Source: Chamaecyparis obtusa
Lineage: Eukaryota; Streptophyta; Pinopsida; Cupressales; Cupressaceae
DNA length: 64,000 nucleotides
NCBI GenBank assembly: GCA_027943335.1
Contig: BSBK01002159.1
Span: forward strand, 1,849,501-1,913,500
Reading direction: 5' to 3'
Positions 1 through 10,619 of this stretch are shown here, one piece after another. Within the stretch, counting starts at the first letter, position 1, and each line of letters opens with the position of its first letter. The notes under the pieces are model-generated. The model was given only the letters and a program-made list of their open reading frames with translations, had not been told where the DNA came from and searched no databases. A program made the position numbers and the translations under genes.

Positions 1-436
1 CTATTTCATCTGTCATTGCAGACTCCCACTGAAGCTTTGTATCCACCTGCACAGCTTCATTATAACATTCAGGTTCACCAGCATCTGTTAACAAAATAGA
101 ATACAAAGATGGAGAAAATCTTTCTGGAGGTCTACTTAGCCTTGTTGACCGTCTAACACTCACTGGGGTGTGTGGTATTTGTTGTTGCTGTTGTTGCAGA
201 GCATAAGGAACTACTAGAACATGAACTTGTGGAGTATCATCCAGTACTACATAGTCATTTTCTTTCTTCTCATGCTGCAGCAACAGATCTTTGTACAATA
301 CTTTCTCATTGAATATGACATCCCTGCTTCTTACAATTTTATGATTTTCAAAATCCCAAAGCCTATAACCAAATTCATCAATGCCATACCCAACAAATAC
401 ACATTTCTTTGACTTAGCTTCCAGCTTGGTTCTATT
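1..436 (-). pseudogene. copia integrase C-terminus to start of RT
   Basis: After the stop that ends the integrase reading frame, the same minus-strand frame continues with KLEAKSKKCVFVGYG, the conserved copia integrase C-terminal block (K.R.C.F.GY). A low-complexity linker with a run of glutamines near 185-200 follows, then the entry to reverse transcriptase, WESAMTDEI, at the window edge. The frame is otherwise open. It belongs to the same polyprotein as the neighbouring gag and integrase. Confidence 0.8.
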
Positions 437-1951
437 TTAAGAATCTATAAGTGCAAAAGCTTCACAACCAAAGGTTTTGAGAAAAGAATAACTCACCTTC
501 TTACCACTCCATGCTTCCTCTGGAATACCACAGTCCAAAGGAGTAGAGGGGCCTCTATTGATTAAATAAACAGCAGTGTTCACTGCCTCTGCCCACATAT
601 TTTTGGGCAGCCTAGCATGCAACCTCATACTCCTTGCACGCTCCATTATTGTCCTGTTCATGCGATCAGCCACTCCATTTTCTTGTGGAGTCTTTGGTAT
701 ATTTTTCTGCCTACGAATACCATTAGAGGAACAATATTCTTCAAATTCTGTGCTGCAATACTCACCACCATTATCAGATCTGAGACATTTTAACTTTTTA
801 CTAGTCTCATTCTCAACCAAGCATTTCCATTTCTTAAAAGTTTGAAATACATCAGATTTCTGTCTAAGGAAATAAATCCATACTTTTCTTGTTGCATCAT
901 CTATAAATGTAACATAATACAGAGAGCCACCAAGGGAAGATACCTGAGCCGGTCCCCATACATCTGTATGCACAAGCTCTAATCTCTCATTTTTCTTTTC
1001 CTTCCCACTCTTTACAAAACTAACTCTCTTTTGTTTTCCATAAACACAACTTTCACAGAAATCCATATTGACACATTTCAGACCAGGTAAAACTTTCTTT
1101 GAATGAAGTAATTTCATACCTTTTTCACTCATGTGCCCGAGTCTGTTGTGCCACAGTGCTATGTCAGAATCTACAGCAACAGTTTGATGTTCTTCTTGCT
1201 CAACTGCAGCCACTGTTCCTGAACATTCATTATCTTCTGAAACAATTAAAGTAGAAGGAACAGTATGACCTATACAAAGATATAAGGTGCCTACTTTCAC
1301 ACCTTTTGCTACTACTAAGGAACCTTTTGAAACCTTCCAATTTTTATCATTAAAAGTAACTGTGCAACCCTCATCACCCAGTTGCCCTGCTGAAATTAAA
1401 TTCCTACTCAGCCTTGGAACATGTCTTACCTCTTGTAGTAGCCAATGATTCCCATTCTGCAACTTAATCTTAATTTTTCCCTTTCCAACAATCTGACAGG
1501 GTTCATTATCTCCCAAATAAACTAGCCCAAAATCCCCTTGGACATAATCAACAAAATAACTTCTATGGGGTGTAGCATGAAATGAAGCCCCAGAATCTAA
1601 AACCCATGAATCATCAATACTTTCTAAGGACAAGAGCAAAGCATCCTCCTCGGATTTTTTACTTACCACATTTGCCTCCTTGTTTCCATCATTTTTGTCT
1701 CCTTGATCTTTCTTCCAAGACCAACAATCTTTCTTCTTATGACTTGGTTTTCCACAGTACCAGCAATCATTTGGCCCTTTAGATTCGGACCTCTTTCCCT
1801 TTGATTTTCCTCTTGATTTCCCATGATTTCCAGAGTTGTTTCCTCTATCTCTTGTTCTGCCTCTACTTTCTGTGTTCAATACACTACCCGACGTGGATGC
1901 CCCTGAGCTTTTCCTATGAATTTCCTCACTCAATACCAATAACATCATCAT
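437..1951 (-). pseudogene. copia polyprotein: CCHC knuckle, protease, integrase
   Basis: A 504-codon open stretch in copia order. The zinc knuckle is CWYCGKPSHKKKDC (about residues 62-75). The protease active site is WVLDSGASFHATP (about 116-128). The GAG-pre-integrase segment has HNRLGHMSEKGMKLL, and the integrase core has HTDVWGPAQ, LRSDNGGEY and a TPQENGVADRMNRT block containing the catalytic Glu, so D, D and E are all present. It overlaps gag out of frame by 26 nt, consistent with loss of one base in a once continuous frame. The first Met is therefore not a real start. Translation stops at the integrase C-terminus. Confidence 0.9.
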
Positions 1952-2483
1952 ACTTTAGGGTATTAAAACCAGAAATAGAATTACTAACAGTCATTACCAA
2001 GCCATTCCAGCTTTCTGGCAAAGAACACAAAATCAAGAGAGCCCTAACCTCTTCATCAAAAGTAATTTTAACTGAGGTTAATTGACTTGTAACTGTATTA
2101 AAATCATTCAAATGATCAGTAACTGATCCACCTTCTACCATTTTCATATTAAATAAACGCTTCATAAGAAATACCTTGTTTGAAGCTGAAGGCTTTTCAT
2201 ACAACTTCGCTAGGGTTTCTATCAAATCTTTAGCTGTCTTTGCTTCAGTAATATTGAATGCCACCGATTGTGCCAGGCATAGACGAATACTCCCCAGTGC
2301 CTTCCTATCCAAAATATCCCAATCCTCCTGAGACATTGATTGCTCTTTCTTGGATACTCCCTCTAATGGCCGCCATAGATCCTTCTGATAGAGATAATCC
2401 TCTATTTGCATCTTCCATAACTGGAAGTTCTGCCCATTAAACTTATCAACCTTCAGCCTACCCTCGTCTACCATTTCTCCCAC
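1926..2483 (-). pseudogene. copia gag (UBN2-type nucleocapsid precursor)
   Basis: 185 codons. The N-terminus VDKFNGQNFQLWKMQIEDYL is the typical start of plant copia Gag (UBN2 family), followed by a helical capsid-like region with LWRPLEG, AKLYEKPSASNKVFLMKRLF and LTSVKITFDEEVRALLILCS. The start ATG at 2483 is 72 nt downstream of the primer binding site, as expected. The C-terminal end (DDVIGIE then stop) is an artefact of the frameshift near 1940; the Gag tail continues in the neighbouring frame as LSEEIHRKSSG. Confidence 0.88.
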
Positions 2484-2554
2484 TTAACCGAGAGACTCTC
2501 CCACTAACTCGTGAGACCTGCTTCAGAGAATAGATGAAAGAACGAATGAAATAA

Positions 2555-2570
2555 CCTCGCTCTGATACCA
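2555..2570 (-). other. Primer binding site (initiator Met tRNA)
   Basis: On the minus strand the 16 bases read TGGTATCAGAGCGAGG. The first 12 match the complement of the plant initiator Met tRNA 3' end, the usual primer for plant copia elements. Two bases separate it from the LTR. Confidence 0.9.
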
Positions 2571-2572
2571 CT

Positions 2573-3068
2573 TGTTAGGATTAACAAAGCAGAAATAACA
2601 ATTATGTGCAAATATAACTAATATCAGAAAATAATAAACCACATAGAATAGAACACAAGACACACAGATTTAACGTGGTTCACCCAATCCCTAGGCTATG
2701 TCCACCAACAACGAGTCCAATATTATTATTATCCAGTGATTACAACCTGATTACAATCCGTAATCCCTTACAGCCCAATTCTGCCGCAAGTACTAAAATC
2801 ATACATAATGAAAATCCCTAACCCTAAGCCATATTATACAATATTTTTCCTGCTTTAGGGTTAGAATGAGTTATAAGTAGTCGGCCCAAATAACCGAAAA
2901 GTAGTCGGCCTCAAAAAAATTTTTCCTCGGGGGCTGCACCCCCGAACCCCTACTCTTGGGGGCTGCCGCCCCCAAACCCCCGCTCGAGGCCCGGCCTGGC
3001 CCCGAACCCTGGCGAGGTCGGGAGGAAAAGTGTACAGTACTTTCCTGATTAGTCACCACAAGCTAACA
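2573..3068 (-). repeat. copia 5' LTR (496 bp)
   Basis: Bounded by TGTTAG at 2573 and CTAACA ending at 3068, a perfect 6-bp inverted terminus of TG..CA type, and directly adjacent to the primer binding site. Positions 2693-2660 on the minus strand hold the TGAACCACGTTAA-type block common in the R region of plant copia LTRs. The U3 side holds a GC-rich stretch at about 2925-3025 with two strong hairpins, unlike the AT-rich surroundings. The second LTR is not in the window. Confidence 0.85.
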
Positions 3069-3090
3069 TAAGGGTCATTTTGTAAGCGTT

Positions 3091-3490
3091 TCTTTCAAAG
3101 ACAAATCTGTTCACCAACAAGAAGTTAAACCTCAAACATAATAAGCTCCATGAACAGGGTATTCTAGAAAAAAGAAAAACAAATGTAACTTCAACAAGAT
3201 ATAATTTAAATCATAATGATAATCATAGTCAAGATATAACTTCACCATTCAATTCCATAAACATGAATAATAAATATGTATATACAAAAGATGATGCAAA
3301 TATAACATATAAATGAATATGTTCTATATATGTATCAAATGTATCAAAAGTATGTCCATATACAAATATGGCACATGCCATTTCAAAATGTCTACAAAAT
3401 CAATGTTTTAAGGTGTATAATGTGGCATATATGCCATCTCAAAATGTGCCAAGTGTCATCTCTAAATGACCACAAAACTAAAACTGCATC
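3091..3490. other. Non-coding stretch, probable 3' flank of the seven-exon gene
   Basis: AT-rich sequence between the copia LTR and the stop codon of the minus-strand gene. It has two imperfect repeats of a GGCA(C/T)ATGCCAT-like motif (about 3370 and 3425). I see no coding potential or clear poly(A) signal. Confidence 0.4.
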
Positions 3491-3605
3491 CTATGCTATA
3501 GGGGGATCATCAAAATGTAGCCTCTTTGAAGGAGTGTTGGGCTCTGATTGATCCTGCATAAAAAATGAGTTCAAACCAAAGTTAGATTGCTTACTTTATA
3601 TGATT

Positions 3606-3684
<79 letters not shown>

Positions 3685-5699
3685 CATAATTTTCAAACAC
3701 TAATTTAATTAAAATTATAACTGAATACAAATAAATTTGTACTTGGTCTCTTGATCGCCTACCACGATCAGGTGTCCTAGCATAAGTCTTGGGTAGCGAA
3801 GGGACCATGCCAACAATACCAACTCTGACCTATAAATATATATTTGCAATAATGAGATTAGTAGACTGGTGCAACATAGAGTAATAAATCTACAAAATAG
3901 GATGATAGCATAATAAAATTACAAATTGATTGAACTAAAATTAAAACTTACATCTGGTGATCCCTCCTCTGGAATAGTGGGCTGGGTCAACAAAGAAACA
4001 AAAGATTCTTGTGGGACCTCCCTCACAGTCGGAGTAACCTATGAGAGTAAAAAGATTGTCAATTATATATCAATGTACTTCATCATAGCAACCCTAGTTA
4101 CAAAATACAAATAAAAATATGTAAAAGTCTACGTACAATCGGTCTATCACTCCGAATCGAGACACCTGTAACCCTACGCCACCGAACCGGTGTCGGGACA
4201 TCATCAATATCCACACCCTATACAATAAAGTGCAAGTAAAATATTTATTACTACACACAAGTGGCATACATATGCATGCATAATTAATCTTAAACAATTA
4301 ACTACCTTTCCTTTGTCGACACCTGATGAAGGAACCCCCTCACGCCCCCCACTGATGTCGGCTGTAGCCTGCAAGAACATAATAAGATGACAATATATAT
4401 TAGTAAATGTATGAATTTTATTGCTCTAATTGATAGAGATTTAAGCACGTACACCAAATGATATAAAAAAAACTAATGGGTACATAATTTATAATATACC
4501 GTATAGTCATCAAGGCCAAATGAAATGGCTGAAAGTGTGGACTCATCCACCTGTCTCACCTTCTCCTGTGTCATCGACTGAACATAAATGGAAAAAATAT
4601 ATATACATAAGTGCATGCAATCATTAAAACTAATCTAAATAAATAAATTATTTTTAAATTAAATAAGTCATGTGATAAATTTATTTATAATGTTTACTCT
4701 TACCGTATCAACAGGAGTCAATGGCTCTACGTGCACCTCCTGAGCACTCTCATGAGATGTAGATGCTCCATGAGGTGTTGCAGCCTCTGCAGCAGCCTCT
4801 CCTGTATCTCCCTCATCAATATCATGAAACTGATATATATTAGAATCAGTAAGTAGTCCGAGGCACATATGCCTGCACATAATGCACATATGGGGCTTGC
4901 ATACATGTGAACTCCGATGAGATGTCGATGCGCCAGCAGCATCCATAGGAGGCAACATTGACCTAGTCTGTGTGATCAACTGATCACTCAGTAAATGAAT
5001 GGCCCTAATAGTTAGTTCAGCAGCCTCATAAATGATATCGGGATGCTGCATTGGAGGAGCGGGTGTGACATCAGTGGGGGGGACAAAGGTAGTGGCCTTT
5101 TGGCATTGGGAAGATGGCCTAGTCTGAGGAGCTCCTCTGCCTACGCCCATGTTGGGCCTCATACTCCAATAATCAACATGGTGACCAAGCACAAACTTAG
5201 CATACAATTTTTTAAGGAAATAAAATGGGACCTCCAAATTGCTATGTGGTGGTTTATCAAAAACCATCCACCAGCGATCCCAAAAGTTTGTGCGCATTGC
5301 TTCATTTGTGCACCATTTTATTGATAATTTGGGCTTTTTGGGGTCAACTGGTATTCTGGTTTTAGGATCGACAAAAAGGGCAGCTATATCTTCCTCACTT
5401 ATATTAAGGGCCGCAATCCCATCATGGTCAAGCCCATCATCAAATTGGGCGTGCATATCATCACGCTAATGAAGAGTAGCATTATGTTGCTGCATGAGTA
5501 TGTCAATATTTCCAACAATTGTATTTAGTGTGGCAAGCATGGGACCTAATGTAGGTATATTTTGATACGTGTTTCAGAAACCTCGTATTGTGTTCAAATT
5601 TTCTTCTATCAAATCTTGTAAAGATTTAGGGTTTAGATATGGGGGATTGTTTTCGAGATTGTTATTTGGAGGGTTATTTTCTTCATTGTTGTCAACCAT
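3491..5699 (-). pseudogene. Unrecognised seven-exon gene, probably transposon-borne, two nonsense codons
   Basis: Splice-consistent minus-strand model: exons 5699-4704, 4577-4500, 4368-4306, 4217-4137, 4038-3952, 3829-3743 and 3553-3491. Every intron is GT-AG and phase 0, giving 484 codons and a TAG stop (KRLHFDDPPIA). Exon 1 starts MVDNNEENNPPNNN; its frame has TGA at 5576-5574 and TAG at 5468-5466, both explained by one C-to-T change, and is then open. The middle holds a Trp-rich segment (TNFWDRWWMVFDKP) and GHHVDYWSMRPNMG; the tail is Pro-, Ser- and Asp-rich with TPVRWRRVTG. I recognise no family. The start lies 500 bp inside a TIR end at 6199 and transcription runs away from it, so I infer a gene of that transposon. 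Starting at the Met at 5456 would avoid both stops but drop protein-like sequence. Confidence 0.7.
3611..3680. repeat. (AT)n microsatellite
   Basis: About 70 bp of uninterrupted AT dinucleotides inside the last intron of the seven-exon gene. Reading frames across it are artefacts. Confidence 0.97.
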
Positions 5700-5981
5700 G
5701 CCTGATTAAATAAAAAAAAAATCTAAGTTTCAAATATTATTACAAATATAAATACAAAACCCTATTTTTAAAAAAAATGCTACATTTATAATGAAAATGA
5801 AATAAATTAATAAAAATATGCAATTAACTACTTACTGAATATGCTCGGAGTCGAATTTGGGGTTTCTAATATCAGGTATCTGAAAATATATCGGGTATCA
5901 GAAAAATGCGGTTAGAAACTTGAAGAAATCATGCTAGGAAATGAAGAATAGGGCTCGCGGGTGTCGGATATATGCCATAGT

Positions 5982-6046
5982 TATCGGGTACCCGAAAATA
6001 TCGAGTACCCGATATTTTTAGGTACTCGATATATTTGGGTACCCGA
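5982..6046. repeat. Cluster of palindromic GTACCCGA motifs
   Basis: Four copies of GGGTACCCGA, GAGTACCCGA or their inverse lie within 65 bp, including the perfect palindrome TCGGGTACCCGA. The cluster is between the start of the seven-exon gene (5699) and the TIR end (6199), where transposons often carry subterminal transposase sites. A related pair recurs at about 12789-12821 near the other TIR end, which is the main evidence that the motif belongs to the element. Confidence 0.6.
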
Positions 6047-6160
6047 TTAGGTATGTGCTTTGGTGGCAGCTTTGCCCAGGTGTACTGACACCCAGGCCTA
6101 CTAAAAATTCAACAAGCACTTTCATGCACTTTTGGACGAGTGAAAAATGAATATTTTTCA

Positions 6161-6199
6161 CATCGCCACTTTTTGGCCCCTCATGATCTTGCACAGACC
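6161..6199 (-). mobile_element. TIR end A (element extends leftward)
   Basis: The 39 bases starting CATCGCCACTTTTTGGCC and ending GCACAGACC match one terminus of the complete TIR element at 45753-46556 (its 46518-46556 end), differing at one base (G for T) four bases from the tip. The outward-facing end lies on the right, so the element body extends left and would contain the seven-exon gene. The partner end is not in the window; the copia at 1-3068 lies where it could have been. Confidence 0.7.
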
Positions 6200-6269
6200 C
6201 AAGAGCTAAGTGTTAATAATCAAGCACTTGATTACAACATTATAACTGCATGTAAAATGGAAATAAATA

Positions 6270-9200
6270 AACTTGGTCCTAAGGTATAGATAAGACATCA
6301 ATGGGTCATAGGACATCCTAGTATGTATTAATGAAACCTAACATGTACATCAATGGGTCATAGGACTAACTTTAATATTTACTAAAAATGCATTTACATA
6401 AGGGGTCGTGGGTAACATAAGTGGTCATAGCTCATGTTTTAAGGAGTCGTGGGTAACATAAGTGGTCTTATTAGGTCTTAAGAGTCCTAAGACACATACT
6501 AATTAGGTCTTAAGGGGTCAGAAATTTATAATAAGAGGTCTTAAGGGGTCGTAGGTAATGTAAGAGGTCCTAACGTATAGATAATCTAGGACTATAAAGT
6601 ATCTTAAGGGGTCGTGGGTTATATAAGTTGTCCTAGACTGTCTTAAGGAGTCGTGGGTTATATAAGTTGTCCTAGACTGTCTAGTTAGGTCTATAAGTAG
6701 AGAAACAACTTAAAGATGTATACCTTATTTCCTAATATGACCTAATGTGAACTATTAGGATAGGTAATATGACCTAGAGTGTCTTAAGGGGTCGTGGGTA
6801 ATGTAAGTCCAGTCCTTGATTGTCTTAAGGGGTCGTAGGTAACATAATAGGTCCTAAGGTATAGATAAGAGTCATGGAGTGTCTTAAGGAGTCGTGGGTA
6901 ACATAAGAGGTCCTAAGGTATAGATAAGACATCAATGGGTCATATTACCTATCCTAATTACCTGTCATAACGTACATAGATAAGAGTCATGTAGAGTGTC
7001 TTAAGGGATAGTGGGTAATATAAGTGGTCCTAGACTGTCTTAAGGGGTTGTGGGTAACATAAGTGGTCCTAGAGTCATAATTGGTTCTAATTGAATCTAA
7101 TTAGACCTCCTAAATGGTTCTAATTGATTCTAATTGAGTCATAATTGGTCCTGGTACAGTTAGGTCTAGTTAAGTCTAATAGGTCCTAAATTTTGGTCCT
7201 AATAAGTCCTCATTGGTCTAGTTACCTATCTAATTGGTCATAATAGGTCCTAATATATCTAATTGGTCAGACTAATGTTGGTTAAAGACCTAATACCTGT
7301 CTAATTGGTCCTAATAGGTCCTAGTTAGGTCTACTTGGTCCTAATAGGTCTAGTTAGGTCTATAAGTAGAGAAACAACTTAAAGATGTATACCTTATTTC
7401 CTAGAATATGACCTAATGTGACCTATTAGGATAGGTAAAATGACCTAGAGTGTCTTAAGGGGTTGTGGGTAATGTAAGTCCAGTCCTTGATTGTCTTAAG
7501 GGGTCGTAGGTAACATAAGAGGTCCTAAGGTATAGATAAGACATCAATGAGTCATATTACCTGTCCTAATTACCTGTCATAATGTACATAGATAAGAGTC
7601 ATGTAGAGTGTCTTAAGGGATCGTGGGTAATATAAGTGGTCCTAGACTATCTTAAGGGGTCGTGGGTAACATAAGTGGTCCTAGAGTCATAATTGGTTCT
7701 AATTGAGTTGGTTCTAATTGAGTCTAATTAGACCTCCTAACTAGTTCTAATTGAGTCATAATTGGTCCTGGTACTTGATTAGGTCTAGTTAAGTCTAATA
7801 GGTCCTAAATTTTGGTCCTAATTGGTCTAGTTACCTGTCTAATTGGTCATAATAGGTCCAAATAGGTTTAGTTAGGTCTATTTGGACCTAATAGGTCCTA
7901 ATACATCTAATTGGTCAGACTAATGTTGGTTAAAGACCTAATACCTGTCTAATTGGTCCTAGAATGTCTACTTGGTCCTAATAGGTAGATCTAGTTAGGT
8001 CTATAAGTAGAGAAACAACTTAGACATACCTTATTTCCTAATATGACCTAATGTTCAACCTATCATGGAGTCATGGAGTCATGGAGTGTCTTAAGGGGTC
8101 GTGGGTAGTTCATAAGAGGTCCTAAGGTATAGATAAGACATCAATCAGGTCATATTAGGTCTGTCTTAATTACCTGACATAACAGGTCTAGATAGGTTTA
8201 TTTAAGTCTATTTGGACCTAATAGATCCTAATACATCTAATTGGTTAGACTAATTTGTTGGTTAAAGATCTAATACCTGTCTAATCAATCCTAATAGGTC
8301 CTAGTTAGGTCTATTTGGTCCTAATAGGTCTAGTTAGCTATTTAAGTAGAGAAATGACTTAGACATGTACCTTATTTCCTAATATGACCTAATGTGACCT
8401 ATTAGTCCACCTAATATGACCTAGAGTTTCTTAAGGGATCGTGGGTAACGTAAGTGGTCCTTGATTGTCTTAAGGGGTCTTGGGTAACATAAAAGGTCCT
8501 AAGGGCCCATCCTAGGTTACATTAATGGATCCTCGTATACATATATAATGGGTCTTTAGGATCTGAATAGGTCATGTGTATATGTCTTAAAATATCATAA
8601 GGGATGTATAATGGTCCAATAATATTAATGGGTCGTAGAACATCATAAGTGGTCTAAGTCCAGTCCTAGGACATCCTAAATTTTTTTAATCGGTCTTGGG
8701 GGTCCTAAGGTTTTATATTTGTTTTAAGATTTCATAAGGGATCTAGATAAGAGTCCTAGAATGTTAATGGGTTCTAGGTGCAATATAAGCACGGTCCTAG
8801 ACTACATCTTAAGGGGTCATGGGTAACAATGAGTCAAGTATATATATGTGTCTTAAGGGGTCGGGGGTAACATAAGAGGTCCTAAGGGGTCCTACGTTTC
8901 ATTAGTGGATGATCCTTGTATGATAAATTAATTAAATCTAGGATGTACATAAATGTGTCCTAAGACAACCTAAAGTATGTTAATGGGTCTTGATGATCTG
9001 AATGGGTCATAGATGTCTTAAAATGTCATAAGGGACATGTATAATGGTCCAACAATGTTAATGGGTCGTAGATGCATGATAAGTGGTTTAAGGTATCTTA
9101 GGTTACATTAATTGATACTAGTATGTCTTAAGGGTTCTTGTGGGCAACAATGGGTTCACATATGTATTAACAGAAGCTAAGATAGATGAATGTGTCATAG

Positions 9201-9320
9201 GATATTTTAATATATAATAATGGTTTGTATGGGTCTTAAGCAGTCCTATGTGTCAAGTAAGATGTCAGGTAATGTGTAAATTATAATAAAGGATCCTAAG
9301 TGTCTTAATATGTCATAAAA
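6270..9320. repeat. Degenerate satellite array with higher-order units
   Basis: About 3 kb built from variants of two short motifs: a TAGGTCCTAA-like decamer and a longer GTCTTAAGGGGTCGTGGGTA unit usually followed by ACATAAGTGGTCCTA. A higher-order unit is visible: the landmark AAGTAGAGAAACAACTTA begins at 6695, 7364 and 8005 with a shortened copy at 8344, giving periods of about 669, 641 and 339 bp. The array fades after 9.0 kb. I see no open reading frame and no regular spacers, so it is not a CRISPR array. Confidence 0.9.
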
Positions 9321-9497
9321 GAGAAATAAGAGTCCTAGAAACTTATTGTACTACAATTTTTTAACATTTTTTAACATACTACTAGATCATTTTCAAAAAT
9401 TGAACTACAATTTTCTAAGATTTTCACAAACTAAAAATTATAAATAAAACAAATAGCTAACTTTAATAAGTTTACTAAAAATGCATGTACATACATG

Positions 9498-9521
9498 TGA
9501 GAGAGAGAGAGAGAGAGAGAA
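9498..9521. repeat. (GA)n microsatellite
   Basis: Twelve GA units in an AT-rich stretch (9340-9730) with many TTTAACATTTT-like repeats and no coding signal. Confidence 0.9.
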
Positions 9522-9737
9522 ATTCTTAATAATTACAATTTAAAATTTAAAATTTAACATTTTCTAACTCGAATCTTAATGTTTTCTAACATTTTTCTTA
9601 TGATTTCTAACATTTTTTAACATTTAGATAACATTTTCTAACATTTATACAAATTAAAAATTATTTAAAACAAATAACTAGTTAAAATATATACAAAACA
9701 TATTATTTATAATAAAAAATGAGAAAAATATGTGTAC

Positions 9738-9838
9738 CTAGTATTGCTAGAAAATTGAGGAGGTCGACGAAGCTTGAAAAACTCTGGTGTGCTAGCATGG
9801 TGACGTAGTTCACTCCAAGCCCAAGGGTCCACAAACTG
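9738..9838 (-). pseudogene. Possible isolated exon, unidentified
   Basis: On the minus strand, the stretch after an acceptor-like CACTGTAGCAG and before a donor-like AG|GTACAC is open in one frame and reads FVDPWAWSELRHHASTPEFF followed by a basic, proline-rich tail (KLRRPPQFSSN). Composition looks protein-like against AT-rich surroundings. No partner exons were found; leftward lies the satellite array and rightward a hairpin cluster. It could belong to a transposon gene with a very long intron, or be chance. Confidence 0.25.
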
Positions 9839-9888
9839 CTACAGTGAAAATGATAAGTAGAAAATGAAATCGCTGGAATTTATAAAGA

Positions 9889-10032
9889 ATCTGGCCCTAA
9901 ATGGCTTCGTGCAAAGTACACACTTCGCACGAAGCCACATAGGGGTCTTCGCACAAAGACCCCTACATGGTGTCTTCGCACGAAGCCTGCAGAAGACTTC
10001 GGGTGAAGTGTTGACTTCGCACGAAGAAAAGA
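9889..10032. repeat. Cluster of hairpins built on CTTCGCACGAAG
   Basis: Six variants of the palindrome CTTCGCACGAAG occur within about 140 bp. They combine into nested inverted repeats: GGCTTCGTGC pairs with GCACGAAGCC, and AGGGGTCTT pairs with AAGACCCCT around a short loop. The stretch is far richer in G and C than its flanks. Both strands are open for about 80 codons, but this follows from the repeats and is not a gene. Confidence 0.75.
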
Positions 10033-10129
10033 AAATTTTTGTTGTTAACGATTTGGCAATTTCCTTCGTCCCAAAAAGTGGGACACAGCTTTGTGATTGA
10101 ACCCTTACATAAGAAACCATTTAGGGAGT

Positions 10130-10600
10130 GTAATGTGTACTTCCTCTCCTTCTCTTCAATACATCCAATATCCCTTGTGACATTGCATCTTTTGTAGTAT
10201 GGTTTCCTTTCTTGCTTGGATTTTTTGTTTTACACAAGGAATTTCATCCCGAGTTACAACTTTATGATTTCTTGACAATGCATATCTATTATTAAAAGAT
10301 CTATCATATATTGGGTTTTCTTTCTTATCCTTTCATAGGATCCATATCTCTTTTCTAATCATCTCTTTTTTACTATGATTTCCTCCCCTATATGGACTTA
10401 TTGTTTAGTATCTTTCTCCTTAATGAGATTAGTATCCTCATAATTTATTCCTTTCTTGGAAGTCCATATCTTGTATGATACTCTTAAAAGAGTTATTTTG
10501 TTGTCATTAGTTTTGTTAAAGTCATATTGATTGTCAAAACTAGTCATTAAATAAGGTTGGTCAAGTTGACAAAGGAAGAGACAATTTTGGTAAGGGGAAT
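10130..10600. other. Non-coding stretch, nothing recognised
   Basis: Pyrimidine-rich AT sequence with only short open frames on the minus strand. I see no domain, repeat or terminal structure. Confidence 0.4.
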
Positions 10601-10619
10601 AAGGAACAAGCACTAAGAA

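Larger units (their letters stand above)
1..3068 (-). mobile_element. Ty1/copia LTR retrotransposon, 5' part, cut by window start
   Basis: Reading on the minus strand from right to left, the element shows an LTR (2573-3068), a 2-nt gap, a primer binding site complementary to initiator Met tRNA (2555-2570), gag (from 2483), a CCHC knuckle, an aspartic protease, the integrase and the linker to reverse transcriptase, which is cut by the window start. The order protease-integrase-RT is diagnostic of Ty1/copia. A one-base frameshift near 1940 and a stop near 435 show that it is inactive. The second LTR lies outside the window, so target duplication and age cannot be read. Confidence 0.93.

Noticed and set aside
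6270..9320. Repeat array as a CRISPR locus
   Set aside because: Repeats are degenerate and contiguous without unique equal-length spacers, and the context is a plant genome.
9839..10120. Cys/Arg-rich minus-strand frame and its opposite as small proteins
   Set aside because: Both are open because of the palindromic CTTCGCACGAAG repeats; no start context or domain.
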